From Virgibacillus indicus (GTDB lineage Bacteria; Bacillota; Bacilli; Bacillales; Amphibacillaceae), in NCBI RefSeq assembly GCF_002266285.1, contig NZ_NPMS01000005.1, positions 248,001 through 312,000 on the forward strand: 64,000 nt of DNA. Direction: 5' to 3'. Under the pieces are notes generated by a model. The model did not search any database and was not told the origin of the DNA. It worked only from the letters and a program-made list of their open reading frames with translations. Below, in pieces: positions 1 through 8,235 of this stretch (positions within the stretch are counted from its first letter, which is position 1; the number at the start of each line of letters is the position of its first letter). Made by a program: the position numbers and the translations under genes.

Positions 1-665
1 AGATGGTAGATTCCTTGAGGAAACGTATCGAATGTGTAAGATAGCCCAAGACTAATATGTGTACTTATCTGTGATCTAACATTATTTGTCTGATTTAAAA
101 CACGGTAAGCATATTTTCTTGCAATAATTAACTCATTTCTGGTCAAATGGTATGACATCAAAATCTGATTTAGTCTGATGGTAAAATAGATTTTTAATAA
201 GTTATCCCCAATCAATTCAAAAAGATGTTGCTGAATCTCCAGGAAGTTGCCAATTCTGTTGTATTGTTTTAAGTCATAATGTGCGGTTACTTTTACAAAC
301 TCAATCAGGCATTTAAGCTCAGGCTCCTCAGTTATTAAATTATTCAAATTCTCAATTAGCTGTGGTGGTTTAATCCGGTGCAGCCTGCGATCGATAATTG
401 TTTGATAAACAACAGCCCATTTTCTGTTAGAAGGATATTTTGATTCATTGTTTTTCTGAATCAATTGATTTAAATCATCATAAAATCCATACATGTATAA
501 AAATTCCATGCCTTTTTTCTGGATATCACTGGAAGAAGACTGCATACAATATTTCCGCATCAAATCTATTACTGTCTCTTCATCATACTTTTGAGATAAT
601 AATTCCATTAATTGCTCCAGTGTAAGATTATCCGTACCAGACAAAAAGATGGTTGGTTGCTGCAT
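1..665 (-). CDS. AimR-like helical-repeat protein without HTH domain (3' end outside window)
   Basis: From an ATG at 665 (AAGGAGAG eight bases upstream; in-frame stop at 708-710) the frame stays open for 221 codons and leaves the window, so the C-terminus is missing. The product is Leu/Tyr/Asn-rich and looks like helical TPR-type repeats. By eye, LMRKYC at residues 35-40, the stretch at 159-171 (IYFTIRLNQILMS) and STHISLGLSY at 201-210 resemble the middle of AimR, the arbitrium peptide receptor of SPbeta-type phages, starting near its residue 45. The DNA-binding helix-turn-helix of true AimR is absent, and the upstream stop means it was not cut by start choice. No phage genes adjoin it. If the match is right it may sense a peptide or bind a partner without binding DNA. 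The family call is from memory of the sequence; another RRNPP-type TPR protein is possible. Confidence 0.6.
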   Translation of the reverse strand, partial: MQQPTIFLSGTDNLTLEQLMELLSQKYDEETVIDLMRKYCMQSSSSDIQKKGMEFLYMYGFYDDLNQLIQKNNESKYPSNRKWAVVYQTIIDRRLHRIKPPQLIENLNNLITEEPELKCLIEFVKVTAHYDLKQYNRIGNFLEIQQHLFELIGDNLLKIYFTIRLNQILMSYHLTRNELIIARKYAYRVLNQTNNVRSQISTHISLGLSYTFDTFPQGIYH

Positions 666-978
666 TTCTACGGCTCTCCTTCCCTGCACGATAAGAAATA
701 ACTCAGTCTATATTCTCTGTATCGTGCTATTCGGCATGAAGCTACAAAAATCTTATTAATTTCTATATTATCATATTTTTCGATAAATAATAGTAAAAAT
801 TTTCGACATTTTTCGTGAAAAGTTATATGTAATTAGGTATATTTCATCAGTTAGAGTTTAGCTTTTTCTCATTTATAAAATTTTATGAGCGTATATGGTT
901 TTTTACGGCGCTGGAGCCGGACGTGGCTAAACCTTAATAAGTTATCCACAGCCCAAATTTTTTATAATTTCCTGGCAC
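666..978. other. Intergenic region upstream of the AimR-like gene
   Basis: Besides the inverted repeat at 686-727 this stretch is AT-rich, with an extended -10-like TATGATAAT on the minus strand near 770-780. It holds a consensus DnaA box TTATCCACA at 942-950 and a copy of a GCTGGAGC/GGACGTGGCT motif at 910-928 that recurs inverted at 7998-8016. No coding sequence is supported. Confidence 0.5.
686..727 (-). promoter_or_regulatory. 8-bp inverted repeat in the 5' leader of the AimR-like gene
   Basis: GCACGATA (686-693) is repeated inverted as TATCGTGC (720-727) with a 26-base loop. It ends just upstream of the ribosome-binding site (about 676-684), so it could be an operator or an RNA hairpin affecting translation. 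A TTTTCGACAT at 800-809 resembles a Spo0A box on the opposite strand. Function is inferred only. Confidence 0.4.
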
Positions 979-1009
979 AAAAAAATTCCCCGGCACTGCA
1001 GCCAGGGAA
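979..1009 (-). terminator. Rho-independent terminator after spoIIQ
   Basis: On the minus strand TTCCCTGGC pairs with GCCGGGGAA (one G-U pair) around a six-base loop and is followed by seven T residues, just after the spoIIQ stop. Confidence 0.85.
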
Positions 1010-1035
1010 GCTATTGATTATTTTACCTGTTAAAT

Positions 1036-1977
1036 TCAGGCACTTTCCGATGCATCGGATGAATTGGTTGTTTCTTCGTTGGTATTTTCATCTTCTTCAT
1101 CTGTGTTTTCATCTGAATTTTCTTCTGGGCTTTCTTCTGAATTTTCTTCTGAACTTTCTTCTGAACTTTCATCTTCGGTTACTGACTCATCCGTTTCCTC
1201 CGTTGCTTCGGGGTCTTCGACTGACTCAGTCTCCTCACTTGATTCAGAACCTTCTTCCATCACACCTTCTGCAGCACTATCTAACTTGCTTACAGGCTGA
1301 TTGAAGTATTCCTCAGGATTTACTTCTTTACCGCTTTTATCCAGTTGGAAATAAACATGGGTTCCACTTTCTTTGCCAAAAATGTTATTTCCTGCAGTAC
1401 CAATCTGTTCACCCTGCTTCACCTCTGCACCAGCTTCAACAACAACTTCGCCAAGGCTTGCGTAATATGTCTCCACTTCATTTTCATGTGACATTACTAC
1501 CACGTTACCTAAAAGCGGGTCTTCTTTTACCTCTAGAACTGTGCCGCTTAATGCTGCAACTACATCAAATGTTTCTCCATTAGCTGCTGCAATATCAACA
1601 CCGGTACTTTGGTAAAAACGGTTGTTGTGATGAACCAATGCATTTTCTTTATCCTGCTGCTCTGCGTCGTAATCATAAAATTTAGTTACGATTTCTGCTT
1701 GTTCCTGATCTGTCACAGGCATCAGAATTACCTCTTGCTGTTCCATTACTGTTTCTGCATCGTCATCATTTGGTGTCGGGATGTAGTCCCCTGTAATATC
1801 CTGCTGATCAATCTGATCATTTTCCACCTCTGGAATTTGATTATCCAGATTCTGATACCACACCACTACCGCTAATAGGAGTGCTGCAATTGTCAGATAA
1901 ACCGCAGGGAAAAACCACTTCTTCCGGAAAATGCGACTCCACTTGTTTTTTGAACCGCCTTTGTTTTCCTCATTCAT
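1036..1977 (-). CDS. spoIIQ: Stage II sporulation protein Q, degenerate LytM domain
   Basis: SpoIIQ is made in the forespore and pairs with mother-cell SpoIIIAH to form the zipper or channel that drives engulfment. The 313-residue product has a short basic cytoplasmic tail, one membrane segment at about 22-42 and an extracytoplasmic LytM/M23 fold at about 115-225. The zinc site is broken: Ser124 stands where the first His of the metal motif would be, Asp128 is kept, and the HxH motif reads H207-V-Y209. It should not be an active peptidase, as is accepted for Bacillus subtilis SpoIIQ. Residues 240-313 form a Glu/Ser/Thr-rich low-complexity tail. It follows spoIID, the B. subtilis order, and has its own terminator and a sigma-F-like promoter. 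Confidence 0.95.
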   Translation of the reverse strand: MNEENKGGSKNKWSRIFRKKWFFPAVYLTIAALLLAVVVWYQNLDNQIPEVENDQIDQQDITGDYIPTPNDDDAETVMEQQEVILMPVTDQEQAEIVTKFYDYDAEQQDKENALVHHNNRFYQSTGVDIAAANGETFDVVAALSGTVLEVKEDPLLGNVVVMSHENEVETYYASLGEVVVEAGAEVKQGEQIGTAGNNIFGKESGTHVYFQLDKSGKEVNPEEYFNQPVSKLDSAAEGVMEEGSESSEETESVEDPEATEETDESVTEDESSEESSEENSEESPEENSDENTDEEDENTNEETTNSSDASESA

Positions 1978-2025
1978 ATCTCATCACCTCAACAACCATT
2001 CTGAGCAGAAATCTGAGAATCTATA

Positions 2026-2057
2026 CATTATTAACGGAAAAATTTATTATTTTATAC
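2026..2057 (-). promoter_or_regulatory. Possible sigma-F promoter of spoIIQ
   Basis: On the minus strand GTATA (2053-2057) is followed after 17 bases by GTTAATAATG (2026-2035), close to the sigma-F pattern (GTATA, then GGnnAnAATR) about 50 bases before the spoIIQ start. The spacer is one or two bases longer than usual. spoIIQ is a known sigma-F gene in B. subtilis. Confidence 0.5.
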
Positions 2058-2144
2058 ATTTTTTCCGAATAATGGGGTAAATTAAGAGATTTTGAGAAGA
2101 TTTTCTGGAATGTTACTAAGGATCTTATATTTTCAGTGGGATTA

Positions 2145-2250
2145 TTGGATAGTCCTGCCCTCGAACGGATAAGCGCTGGTTGTACGGATATTCACAGTCT
2201 CAGACGGATGTTACCCTCGTTGGACGGATGTTCCATCACATAAACGGATA
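2145..2250. repeat. 20-bp-period array with ACGGAT core
   Basis: ACGGAT occurs at 2165, 2184, 2204, 2224 and 2244, with a degenerate TTGGAT at 2145. Spacing is 20, 19, 20, 20, 20 bp. The 14 bases between cores are not conserved. It lies between the spoIID terminator and the spoIIQ promoter. Confidence 0.8.
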
Positions 2251-2275
2251 CGCCCTCCTCCAAGTTAACCACACC

Positions 2276-2305
2276 AAAAACCCCCGTCTATTTCGCGACG
2301 AGGGT
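2276..2305 (-). terminator. Terminator overlapping the spoIID stop codon
   Basis: ACCCTCGTC pairs with GACGGGGGT on the minus strand around an eight-base loop, followed by a short T-run. The spoIID stop codon (2288-2290) lies at the inner end of the 3' arm of the hairpin. Confidence 0.75.
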
Positions 2306-3487
2306 TGGTGCTGTGTCGGTCACTGTACTGACCTCAACATCTTTATAGTAGTATTTCACAATATCCTTATATGTTTTTCCTTCTTTCGCCATTCCATTTG
2401 CACCATATTGGCTCATGCCGATACCATGCCCGAATCCTTTTGTAGTAAAAATTAAATGATCATTTTTTTGCTTAATGGTGAAATCACTTGATCGTAATTC
2501 GAGCTTTTCCCTGACATCTCTTCCAGAAAATATCTTTCCAGCGATTGATAACTCATCTACTCTTTTGCTTTCTGTTCGTGTGACCTCAATATCCAGTGCT
2601 GAATTCTCAGGAAGATCAATATTTAATACTTTTTCCACTTCATTAACCGCAAATATTTTCTGGTCAAGGAATTTCGGGGAAGCTTCATCCCATTTGCTTT
2701 CCACACTTCGCAAATATGGAACCTCATTTTCCCAGTAATCCTCGGAGTTTTCTGTGAAGCCATTGCTTGTGGAAAAAAATGCCGGTGTGATCAGCGCATT
2801 TTCATATGTCAGGATTTCCCCTTTGGTTGACTCCACTGCCTGCTTAATTTTATTCATTTTTTCCGTATAATTGTCTTCGAATATTTTTTTAAGTTCCAGT
2901 TCATCTTTATATACTTGATGCTGAACTGTGTCTGTTACATCATATTCTGTTTTATCGTCCTGATAAAGAATATGATTTACAACATACGTCCTTGCAGCAA
3001 GCGCTTGTGCTTTTAATGCTTCCATTTCAAACTCTGCGGGCATTTCGGAGGCGACCACCCTGGATACATAGGTTTCGAGTGGAACATCTTCTGTTTTCTC
3101 AGATTTAGACCGCATGACTGTAACTGCAAATGGAGAAGTATCCTGCTCTATTTCTGGATCGGCTGCTTTTTCAATGGTACCCGCTTCATTTTCCGCATCC
3201 TTTACAAATGGAATGACAATCAACGTCGGGATGACTAAAATAATTGCAACCAAACTTGCTACAAGCAATACTGCAGGGAGTCTCCATGATGGCGACTGTC
3301 CGGTTAAAAATTGCCTCTTTCTTTTTAATGGAAGCCGTTTCTTCCGATAGTCTGGTTGATGACCCGTATTATTAGTTTTTTGGCTGATCACTTGCTGCTG
3401 CTTTGCTTTGATCTGCTTCGCCAATCTGGACTTTTTCTTTTTCCATGCTTTTGGAAGCTTATTGCTGTTATAGTTACTTTTTTTCAT
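2288..3487 (-). CDS. spoIID: Stage II sporulation protein D, peptidoglycan lytic transglycosylase
   Basis: SpoIID acts in the mother cell with SpoIIM and SpoIIP to degrade septal peptidoglycan during engulfment. The 399-residue protein has a long, strongly basic cytoplasmic part (1-69), one membrane segment (about 70-95) and the SpoIID/LytB domain. The conserved SEMPAEF motif puts the catalytic Glu at 148, and the C-terminal FGHGIGMSQYGA motif is present. The basic N-terminal extension is longer than I recall for B. subtilis SpoIID. It starts at an ATG behind a GGGGGAAG-type ribosome-binding site. In B. subtilis spoIID follows murAA directly; here the dpp-ykf cassette lies between them. Confidence 0.95.
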   Translation of the reverse strand: MKKSNYNSNKLPKAWKKKKSRLAKQIKAKQQQVISQKTNNTGHQPDYRKKRLPLKRKRQFLTGQSPSWRLPAVLLVASLVAIILVIPTLIVIPFVKDAENEAGTIEKAADPEIEQDTSPFAVTVMRSKSEKTEDVPLETYVSRVVASEMPAEFEMEALKAQALAARTYVVNHILYQDDKTEYDVTDTVQHQVYKDELELKKIFEDNYTEKMNKIKQAVESTKGEILTYENALITPAFFSTSNGFTENSEDYWENEVPYLRSVESKWDEASPKFLDQKIFAVNEVEKVLNIDLPENSALDIEVTRTESKRVDELSIAGKIFSGRDVREKLELRSSDFTIKQKNDHLIFTTKGFGHGIGMSQYGANGMAKEGKTYKDIVKYYYKDVEVSTVTDTAPTLVAK

Positions 3488-3633
3488 GGCCTTCCCCCTT
3501 TTACAAAACGGAATTGTACTCTAGCATCCCTACTATTAAACTTATACAGAAATCAGAAATAATAGAACCAGATTATGAAAAAGCTTATGGAGGAAGGTGC
3601 CAATACAAAACATCCAATAACTCAAAACGAAAA

Positions 3634-3671
3634 AACCTATGGAGCGCTTTATCTGAGGCGCTTCATAGGTT
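3634..3671 (-). terminator. Terminator after ykfD
   Basis: On the minus strand AACCTATGAAGCGC pairs with GCGCTCCATAGGTT and is followed by six T residues. It closes the dpp-ykf cassette and separates it from spoIID. Confidence 0.9.
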
Positions 3672-3676
3672 CTTTT

Positions 3677-4669
3677 TTAAATTCTTCTCGTTTCATTTTC
3701 GCCCAGTGTTTCATCATATAAATGACATGCTACATAATGATTCTGTTCCACTTCCTGCCAATCTGGCTGTTTCACTGAACAAACCTCCATTGCCATTGGA
3801 CACCGAGTTCGGAATACACATCCGCTTGGTGGGTTTATCGGGCTTGGAAGCTCACCTTCAAGGATAATCCTTTCCCTTGTTTCCTCAATATCAGGATCAG
3901 GAATTGGAATGGCTGACAGCAAAGCTCTCGTATATGGATGCAATGGATTATCGTATAAACTGCTGCTCTCAGTTAGTTCAACCATATGGCCTAAATACAT
4001 AACACCAATCCGGTCAGAGATCTGCTTCACCATCGACAAATCATGTGCAATGAACAGAAAGGTCAGTCCTTTTTCCGTCTGCAATTCCTTTAACAGATTA
4101 ACGACCTGTGCCTGGACAGAAACATCCAGTGCCGAAATTGGCTCATCCGCTATAATAAAATCAGGATTTAACGCCAAAGCACGAGCAATGCCAATTCGCT
4201 GACGCTGGCCGCCACTGAATTCATGCGGGTAACGGTTGGCATGGTCACGATTCAGACCAACTTCCTCCAGCAGCTGGTAAACCCGGTCCATTTGTTCCTT
4301 TTTATTTTTATATAAGCTATGGACTTCCATAGGTTCAGAAATAACTTCACTGACAGTGGAACGCGGATTTAATGAGGCATAAGGATCCTGGAAAATCATT
4401 TGCATTTTACGGTAAAATTTAAATTTTTCTTTATCAGTCAGGCTGTGTACATTGTCCCCATCATAGACCACATCGCCATCCGTTTTATTATAAAGGCCCA
4501 TAATTGTACGTCCAATGGTTGATTTTCCACAGCCTGATTCACCAACAAGCCCAAAGGTTTCCCCTTTATTCACATAAAAACTGACATCGTCAACCGCCTG
4601 AAGCATCTTTCCTTTTCCCATAACAAAATGCTTTTTCAAGTTAGTAACCTGCAAAATTTTATCATCCAT
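3677..4669 (-). CDS. ykfD: Oligopeptide ABC transporter ATP-binding protein YkfD
   Basis: This is the OppF/DppF-type ATPase that energizes peptide uptake with DppBC and DppD. The chosen ATG at 4669 has AAAGGAG eight bases upstream; the longer frame starting at 4741 would overlap ykfC. It has a Walker A motif (GESGCGKST), the ABC signature ([14 protein letters not shown]), Walker B with DEPISALDV, and the C-terminal Cys-containing segment of peptide importers ([14 protein letters not shown]). It is the last gene of the cassette, 13 bases after ykfC, the same position as in the B. subtilis dpp-ykf operon. It probably completes an importer that has only one ATPase (DppD) in the dpp part. Confidence 0.9.
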   Translation of the reverse strand: MDDKILQVTNLKKHFVMGKGKMLQAVDDVSFYVNKGETFGLVGESGCGKSTIGRTIMGLYNKTDGDVVYDGDNVHSLTDKEKFKFYRKMQMIFQDPYASLNPRSTVSEVISEPMEVHSLYKNKKEQMDRVYQLLEEVGLNRDHANRYPHEFSGGQRQRIGIARALALNPDFIIADEPISALDVSVQAQVVNLLKELQTEKGLTFLFIAHDLSMVKQISDRIGVMYLGHMVELTESSSLYDNPLHPYTRALLSAIPIPDPDIEETRERIILEGELPSPINPPSGCVFRTRCPMAMEVCSVKQPDWQEVEQNHYVACHLYDETLGENETRRI

Positions 4670-4682
4670 AGTTATTTCTCCT

Positions 4683-5618
4683 TTACCAGTAACGTCTCGC
4701 AGCACAGAGTTCTTTTTCATATTTAGTCCCTGATAATTCAATTATTTCAATTCCTTTTCCGGTTTGCGGGGAGTGAAGCATTTTTCCTTCCCCATAGTAA
4801 ATTCCCACATGATGGAGGGTACCCTTTCCTTCCTCATACGCGAAAAATAGTAAGTCACCTGGCAGGAGTTTATCATAGTCCACAGATTCTCCAGAAGCTG
4901 CCTGATCACCAGCATCGCGGGCTATTTTATAGCCATTTGCTTTATGCATTGCATAAGCAAGCCCTGAGCAATCATAACCAAAAGCACTCATTCCACCCCA
5001 GAAATAATCCAGGCCAGCATACGGTTCACCAGATTTAACGATGCTTTCACCACTTCCTGGATCCCTCCCGCAAGTATTGGAAAAAATCTGTACTTCTTCC
5101 TTTTGAAAATATCTATTTCCATGAGGTGTTTTCACCTCTACACGTTCTTCATGCAATTTATACAATGGCAAAACTGTCATATAGCTAATTTCTATTAATC
5201 TTTCTCCCTCTTTAGATTCCAGCCAGGCCTTATCTTTAATGACAGCTGCAGATTTTTCACTTTCCCAGTCGCTGTTTTTTAGCTTAGTTAATTGGTTTAA
5301 AGGTACCCATCCCGGATAACCTCGTTCATCCTTTTTTGATGGCTGTGAAGGAATGACCACATGTGCCCAGCCATTAGCTGTATCTGTTACAAGCACAGGC
5401 TCTCCATACAACAGCTGTGTTTGCACCCTGTTTTCATTACACAGTGCAAGATTATCTTCATAACTCAAACCAGTAATCCACTTGTTCATATCGGTAGGGT
5501 TCTCTGTGCCAGATCTATCAATCTCCCTGGCTGAATCAGGATTTGTCCAGACAGTAGCTACCTGTACTGCGGTTACCCACATTTCTTCAGGAAATTGATC
5601 AAACGTTTGTTTAAACAT
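4683..5618 (-). CDS. ykfC: Gamma-D-glutamyl-L-diamino acid endopeptidase YkfC (NlpC/P60)
   Basis: YkfC releases L-Ala-D-Glu from imported murein peptides by cutting the D-Glu to diaminopimelate bond. The 311-residue protein has no signal peptide, fitting a cytoplasmic recycling role. The N-terminal two thirds contain SH3b-like segments (GWAHVVIP near 83-90, GYPGWVP near 100-106). The NlpC/P60 domain follows, with Cys217 in [10 protein letters not shown], His270 in HHVGIYYG and His282 in MLHSP as the likely triad. The ATG at 5618 follows AAAGGGGAAA. The first seven codons are part of a sequence duplicated 54 bases upstream (5594-5615 and 5648-5669). Confidence 0.93.
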   Translation of the reverse strand: MFKQTFDQFPEEMWVTAVQVATVWTNPDSAREIDRSGTENPTDMNKWITGLSYEDNLALCNENRVQTQLLYGEPVLVTDTANGWAHVVIPSQPSKKDERGYPGWVPLNQLTKLKNSDWESEKSAAVIKDKAWLESKEGERLIEISYMTVLPLYKLHEERVEVKTPHGNRYFQKEEVQIFSNTCGRDPGSGESIVKSGEPYAGLDYFWGGMSAFGYDCSGLAYAMHKANGYKIARDAGDQAASGESVDYDKLLPGDLLFFAYEEGKGTLHHVGIYYGEGKMLHSPQTGKGIEIIELSGTKYEKELCAARRYW

Positions 5619-5669
5619 CTTAGTTTCCCCTTTCTGATTGAATTTTTATTGATCAAACGTTTGTTTAAA
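5594..5669. repeat. 22-bp direct repeat with LacI-type palindromic core at the ykfC start
   Basis: An identical 22-bp sequence containing the palindrome CAAACGTTTG occurs at 5594-5615, inside the ykfC 5' coding end, and at 5648-5669, upstream of its ribosome-binding site. The first 16 bases recur at 51906-51921 within a longer perfect palindrome in icmF. CG-centred palindromes of this kind are typical of LacI-family operators; the regulator is unknown. Confidence 0.6.
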
Positions 5670-5687
5670 GTTTAGTGGGTGGGTGGA

Positions 5688-5873
5688 GTTGAGAGATAAC
5701 TGCTGGAAGTTGAGAGAAAATTGCTGATAGTTGAGAGGTAGACCCACAAAGTAGAGAGAAAACCCTACATATTTATCTTTTCTCTCAACTTTCTATTGCT
5801 GTCTCTCAAGTTTGTCAGCAAATCTCTCGACTTTTTAACGTTGTCTCTCATGTTCGGTAGTATATCTCTCAAC
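5688..5873. repeat. 21-bp-period array of GTTGAGAGA in two facing halves
   Basis: GTTGAGAGA-type cores start at 5688, 5709, 5730 and 5751. The reverse complement TCTCTCAAC-type cores start at 5781, 5802, 5823, 5844 and 5865. Every interval within a half is exactly 21 bp. The 12 bases between cores are mostly not conserved. The array fills the gap between ykfB and ykfC. Confidence 0.9.
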
Positions 5874-5897
5874 TTCGCGAACTCCCCAGCCAAACCT

Positions 5898-6992
5898 CTA
5901 CTCCACTAAAAACTCCCCATTCACTCCAACGATCCCAAGTCCTGACCTGTTCCCTAATTCAATAACATTTCTCTGATAAGAAATTCCGCCATCAATTAAA
6001 TCTCCCGCCAGCATTAAAGGGGCGTCGAAATCGAACCTTGTAACATTCGGCTGGCTTGCTGCAAAGTGGGCAGCTGCGGTTATGCCGATCCTCGTTTCTA
6101 TCATACTGCCAACCATGCAATCTACTCCATAGACTCCAGCTAGTGCAGCAATTTTTAATGCTTCATGAATGCCTCCCGCTTTCATTAATTTAATATTAAT
6201 CAAATCAGCTGCGCCTTCTTCAAGCACTCTTCTCGCATCATCGGATGAAAACACACTTTCATCCGCCATAATAGGTGTTTCCGTATTTTCAGTAATAAAT
6301 TTTAGGCCCTTTATATCGTGGGCTTTCACTGGCTGTTCAATTAATTCAATATTCAGTCCAATGTCTTCCATTTTTCGGATTGCTTTCACAGCTTCCTTTG
6401 CTTCCCAGCCCTGATTTGCATCAAGTCGTATGACAATAGATTCTCCAACCTGCTTTCGTATTGCCTGAATTCTTTTAATATCTGCAGCTATCTGGTCTTT
6501 ACCCACCTTTACCTTTAAGACAGAAAAACTATTATCTACATACACCTGGGCATCCTGCGCCATTTCTGACGAGCTGTTCACACTAACCGTGTAGTCTGTT
6601 TCTATTCTTACACGATATCCTCCGAGAAAAGCTGCTAGCGGCATATTCGCATACTGGCTGATACAATCATAGATTGCCATATCGATAGCAGCTTTAGCAC
6701 TTGGATTCCCTACTATTCCCTGCTGGATTATTTCAAAAATGCGCTCTCGATAGAGCAGGGATTCTCCTTCAAGCAAAGGTTTAAAAATTCCTGTAATCAC
6801 ATAATTGATGCCAGCTAAACTATCCCCTGTAATTACATGGGTTGGCGGTGCCTCACCCCACCCTGTTATCCCATTGTCACAGGTTATTTTAACGACGGCG
6901 GTTTCAGCTACGGTAACCGTTCGCAGTGCTGTTTTGAATGGTTTTTTCAATGGTATAGCTGCGCGGAAGGTTTCGATATTTTGTATTTTCAT
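5898..6992 (-). CDS. ykfB: L-Ala-D/L-Glu epimerase YkfB (enolase superfamily)
   Basis: YkfB converts L-Ala-D-Glu from murein to L-Ala-L-Glu so that ordinary peptidases can use it. The ATG at 6992 overlaps the ykfA stop by four bases (ATGA), which fixes the start; the upstream 44 codons of the open frame overlap ykfA. The 364-residue protein carries the muconate-lactonizing/enolase signatures in order: a KVKVGKD lysine motif, RLDANQGW (metal Asp), IELIEQP (metal Glu), MADESVF (metal Asp) and NIKLMKAGG (general-base Lys). It matches the dipeptide epimerase subgroup and its operon position. Confidence 0.93.
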   Translation of the reverse strand: MKIQNIETFRAAIPLKKPFKTALRTVTVAETAVVKITCDNGITGWGEAPPTHVITGDSLAGINYVITGIFKPLLEGESLLYRERIFEIIQQGIVGNPSAKAAIDMAIYDCISQYANMPLAAFLGGYRVRIETDYTVSVNSSSEMAQDAQVYVDNSFSVLKVKVGKDQIAADIKRIQAIRKQVGESIVIRLDANQGWEAKEAVKAIRKMEDIGLNIELIEQPVKAHDIKGLKFITENTETPIMADESVFSSDDARRVLEEGAADLINIKLMKAGGIHEALKIAALAGVYGVDCMVGSMIETRIGITAAAHFAASQPNVTRFDFDAPLMLAGDLIDGGISYQRNVIELGNRSGLGIVGVNGEFLVE

Positions 6993-7918
6993 AGACTTGT
7001 CTCCTTGACACCTGGTTCGATCTGCAATGTTTTCGTATAGGTTGAAAGGTTTGCTCTTACACCCAGCGGTACTGCAAAATGTGGAAAGCAATGCCCAATT
7101 TTGAATCCTGCAAGCACTGGACAATTCAACCCTGAAAAATAATCAAAAAATACCTGCTCCATTGTTAATGTTGGATCAAGTTCAGATTCTGCCTCTGCAA
7201 AATCACCTACCATAATCCCTGCCACTTCATCTAGCATCCCGGCAAGCTTTAGCTGATTCAGCATCCCATCCACCTGGTAAGGCTCTTCTCCAATATCCTC
7301 CAGCAAAAGAAGTTTCCCCTTTGTTTCAATTTCATACGGTGTTCCCAGTGTGCTTGCCAGCAAACTCAGATTTCCACCCACAAGTTCTCCCTTCGCAGCT
7401 CCTGGCACCATTGTCTGAAGTGAAGAGACTTTTTCGTTATACACTAGAGTCATTGGTTTAAAAAGCTGATTAAACATAATTGCAGAAAGCTCGTCAAAGT
7501 CATCCTTTCCAATGTCAGATACTGGCATGGGGCCATGAAAGGTTACAAGACCGGTTTTCTGGTGAATTGCCGTATGTAAATAAGTAATATCACTATACCC
7601 CCAATATATCTTCGGATTTCTCTTTATCAGATCATAATCAATATCATCCGCAATTCGTCCAGTACCATAGCCTCCCCTGGCAAAGATAATTGCTTTAACG
7701 GCCGGATCCGCTATCATCTCATGAAGATCCTCAAGCCGCTGTTCGTCCGTACCAGCCAAATAGCCATGAACCTTTTCAATATGTTTTCCCAGTTTAACGT
7801 GCAGTCCCATTTTCTCAAAAAAAGGAATTGCTTTTTTGAGGTTTTCTATTTTAATTGGCCCTGCTGGTGCAACAATACCGATAAAGTCCCCTCTGATTAA
7901 CCGTTCAGGTGCTATCAT
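6989..7918 (-). CDS. ykfA: Murein peptide LD-carboxypeptidase YkfA (peptidase S66)
   Basis: This is an LdcA/MccF-fold serine peptidase that removes the terminal D-amino acid from tetrapeptides during cytoplasmic murein recycling. The 309-residue protein has the S66 features: RGGYGTGRI near 81-89, nucleophile Ser109 in YWGYSDITYLH, Glu207 in LLLEDIGEEPY and His276 in KIGHCFPHFAVPLG. It is the first gene after the dppE terminator and overlaps ykfB by four bases, so the two are translationally coupled. The start at 7918 follows GGAGAGGAGA. Confidence 0.93.
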   Translation of the reverse strand: MIAPERLIRGDFIGIVAPAGPIKIENLKKAIPFFEKMGLHVKLGKHIEKVHGYLAGTDEQRLEDLHEMIADPAVKAIIFARGGYGTGRIADDIDYDLIKRNPKIYWGYSDITYLHTAIHQKTGLVTFHGPMPVSDIGKDDFDELSAIMFNQLFKPMTLVYNEKVSSLQTMVPGAAKGELVGGNLSLLASTLGTPYEIETKGKLLLLEDIGEEPYQVDGMLNQLKLAGMLDEVAGIMVGDFAEAESELDPTLTMEQVFFDYFSGLNCPVLAGFKIGHCFPHFAVPLGVRANLSTYTKTLQIEPGVKETSL

Positions 7919-8235
7919 TTGGAAGTCTCCTCTCCGGATGTTACCTTTTAAGATTATAGGATGTAAATTTCACAGCATTTATTTTCTGGACATAAACAGC
8001 CACGTCCAGCTCCAGCTCCCAGTGACTAGCAGATCTTTTGGTGGGACGAGCCCTTGGCACAGTCCCAAACTTCACACTCTTCCACTACGATAAGTCAACA
8101 TCGATTCACTTACGTTCATCGTGTTTCCTTTATCTCATTGCAAGTCTTTTTGGTGGGGCGAACGGAGTGCAGTCCCAGAGTGCTCCAGTTTGTACGTCAC
8201 TAAACGGTCGCTTCCGGTTTTGTGCATATATGTAT
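7919..8235. other. Repeat-bearing intergenic region between dppE and ykfA
   Basis: There is no gene here. It contains an inverted copy (7998-8016) of the motif at 910-928. Two related segments about 115 bp apart (around 8033-8090 and 8150-8210) share TTTTGGTGGG followed further on by CAGTCCCA. A promoter for ykfABCD is expected here but I cannot identify one with confidence. Confidence 0.5.

Noticed and set aside
440..625. Plus-strand frame opposite the AimR-like gene
   Set aside because: Entirely antisense to a longer, well-started minus-strand frame.
1..665. Prophage at the left edge
   Set aside because: The AimR-like protein alone, without HTH and without integrase or structural genes in view, does not support a prophage.
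942..950. Single DnaA box as a replication element
   Set aside because: One isolated consensus box is expected by chance or background; no cluster around it.
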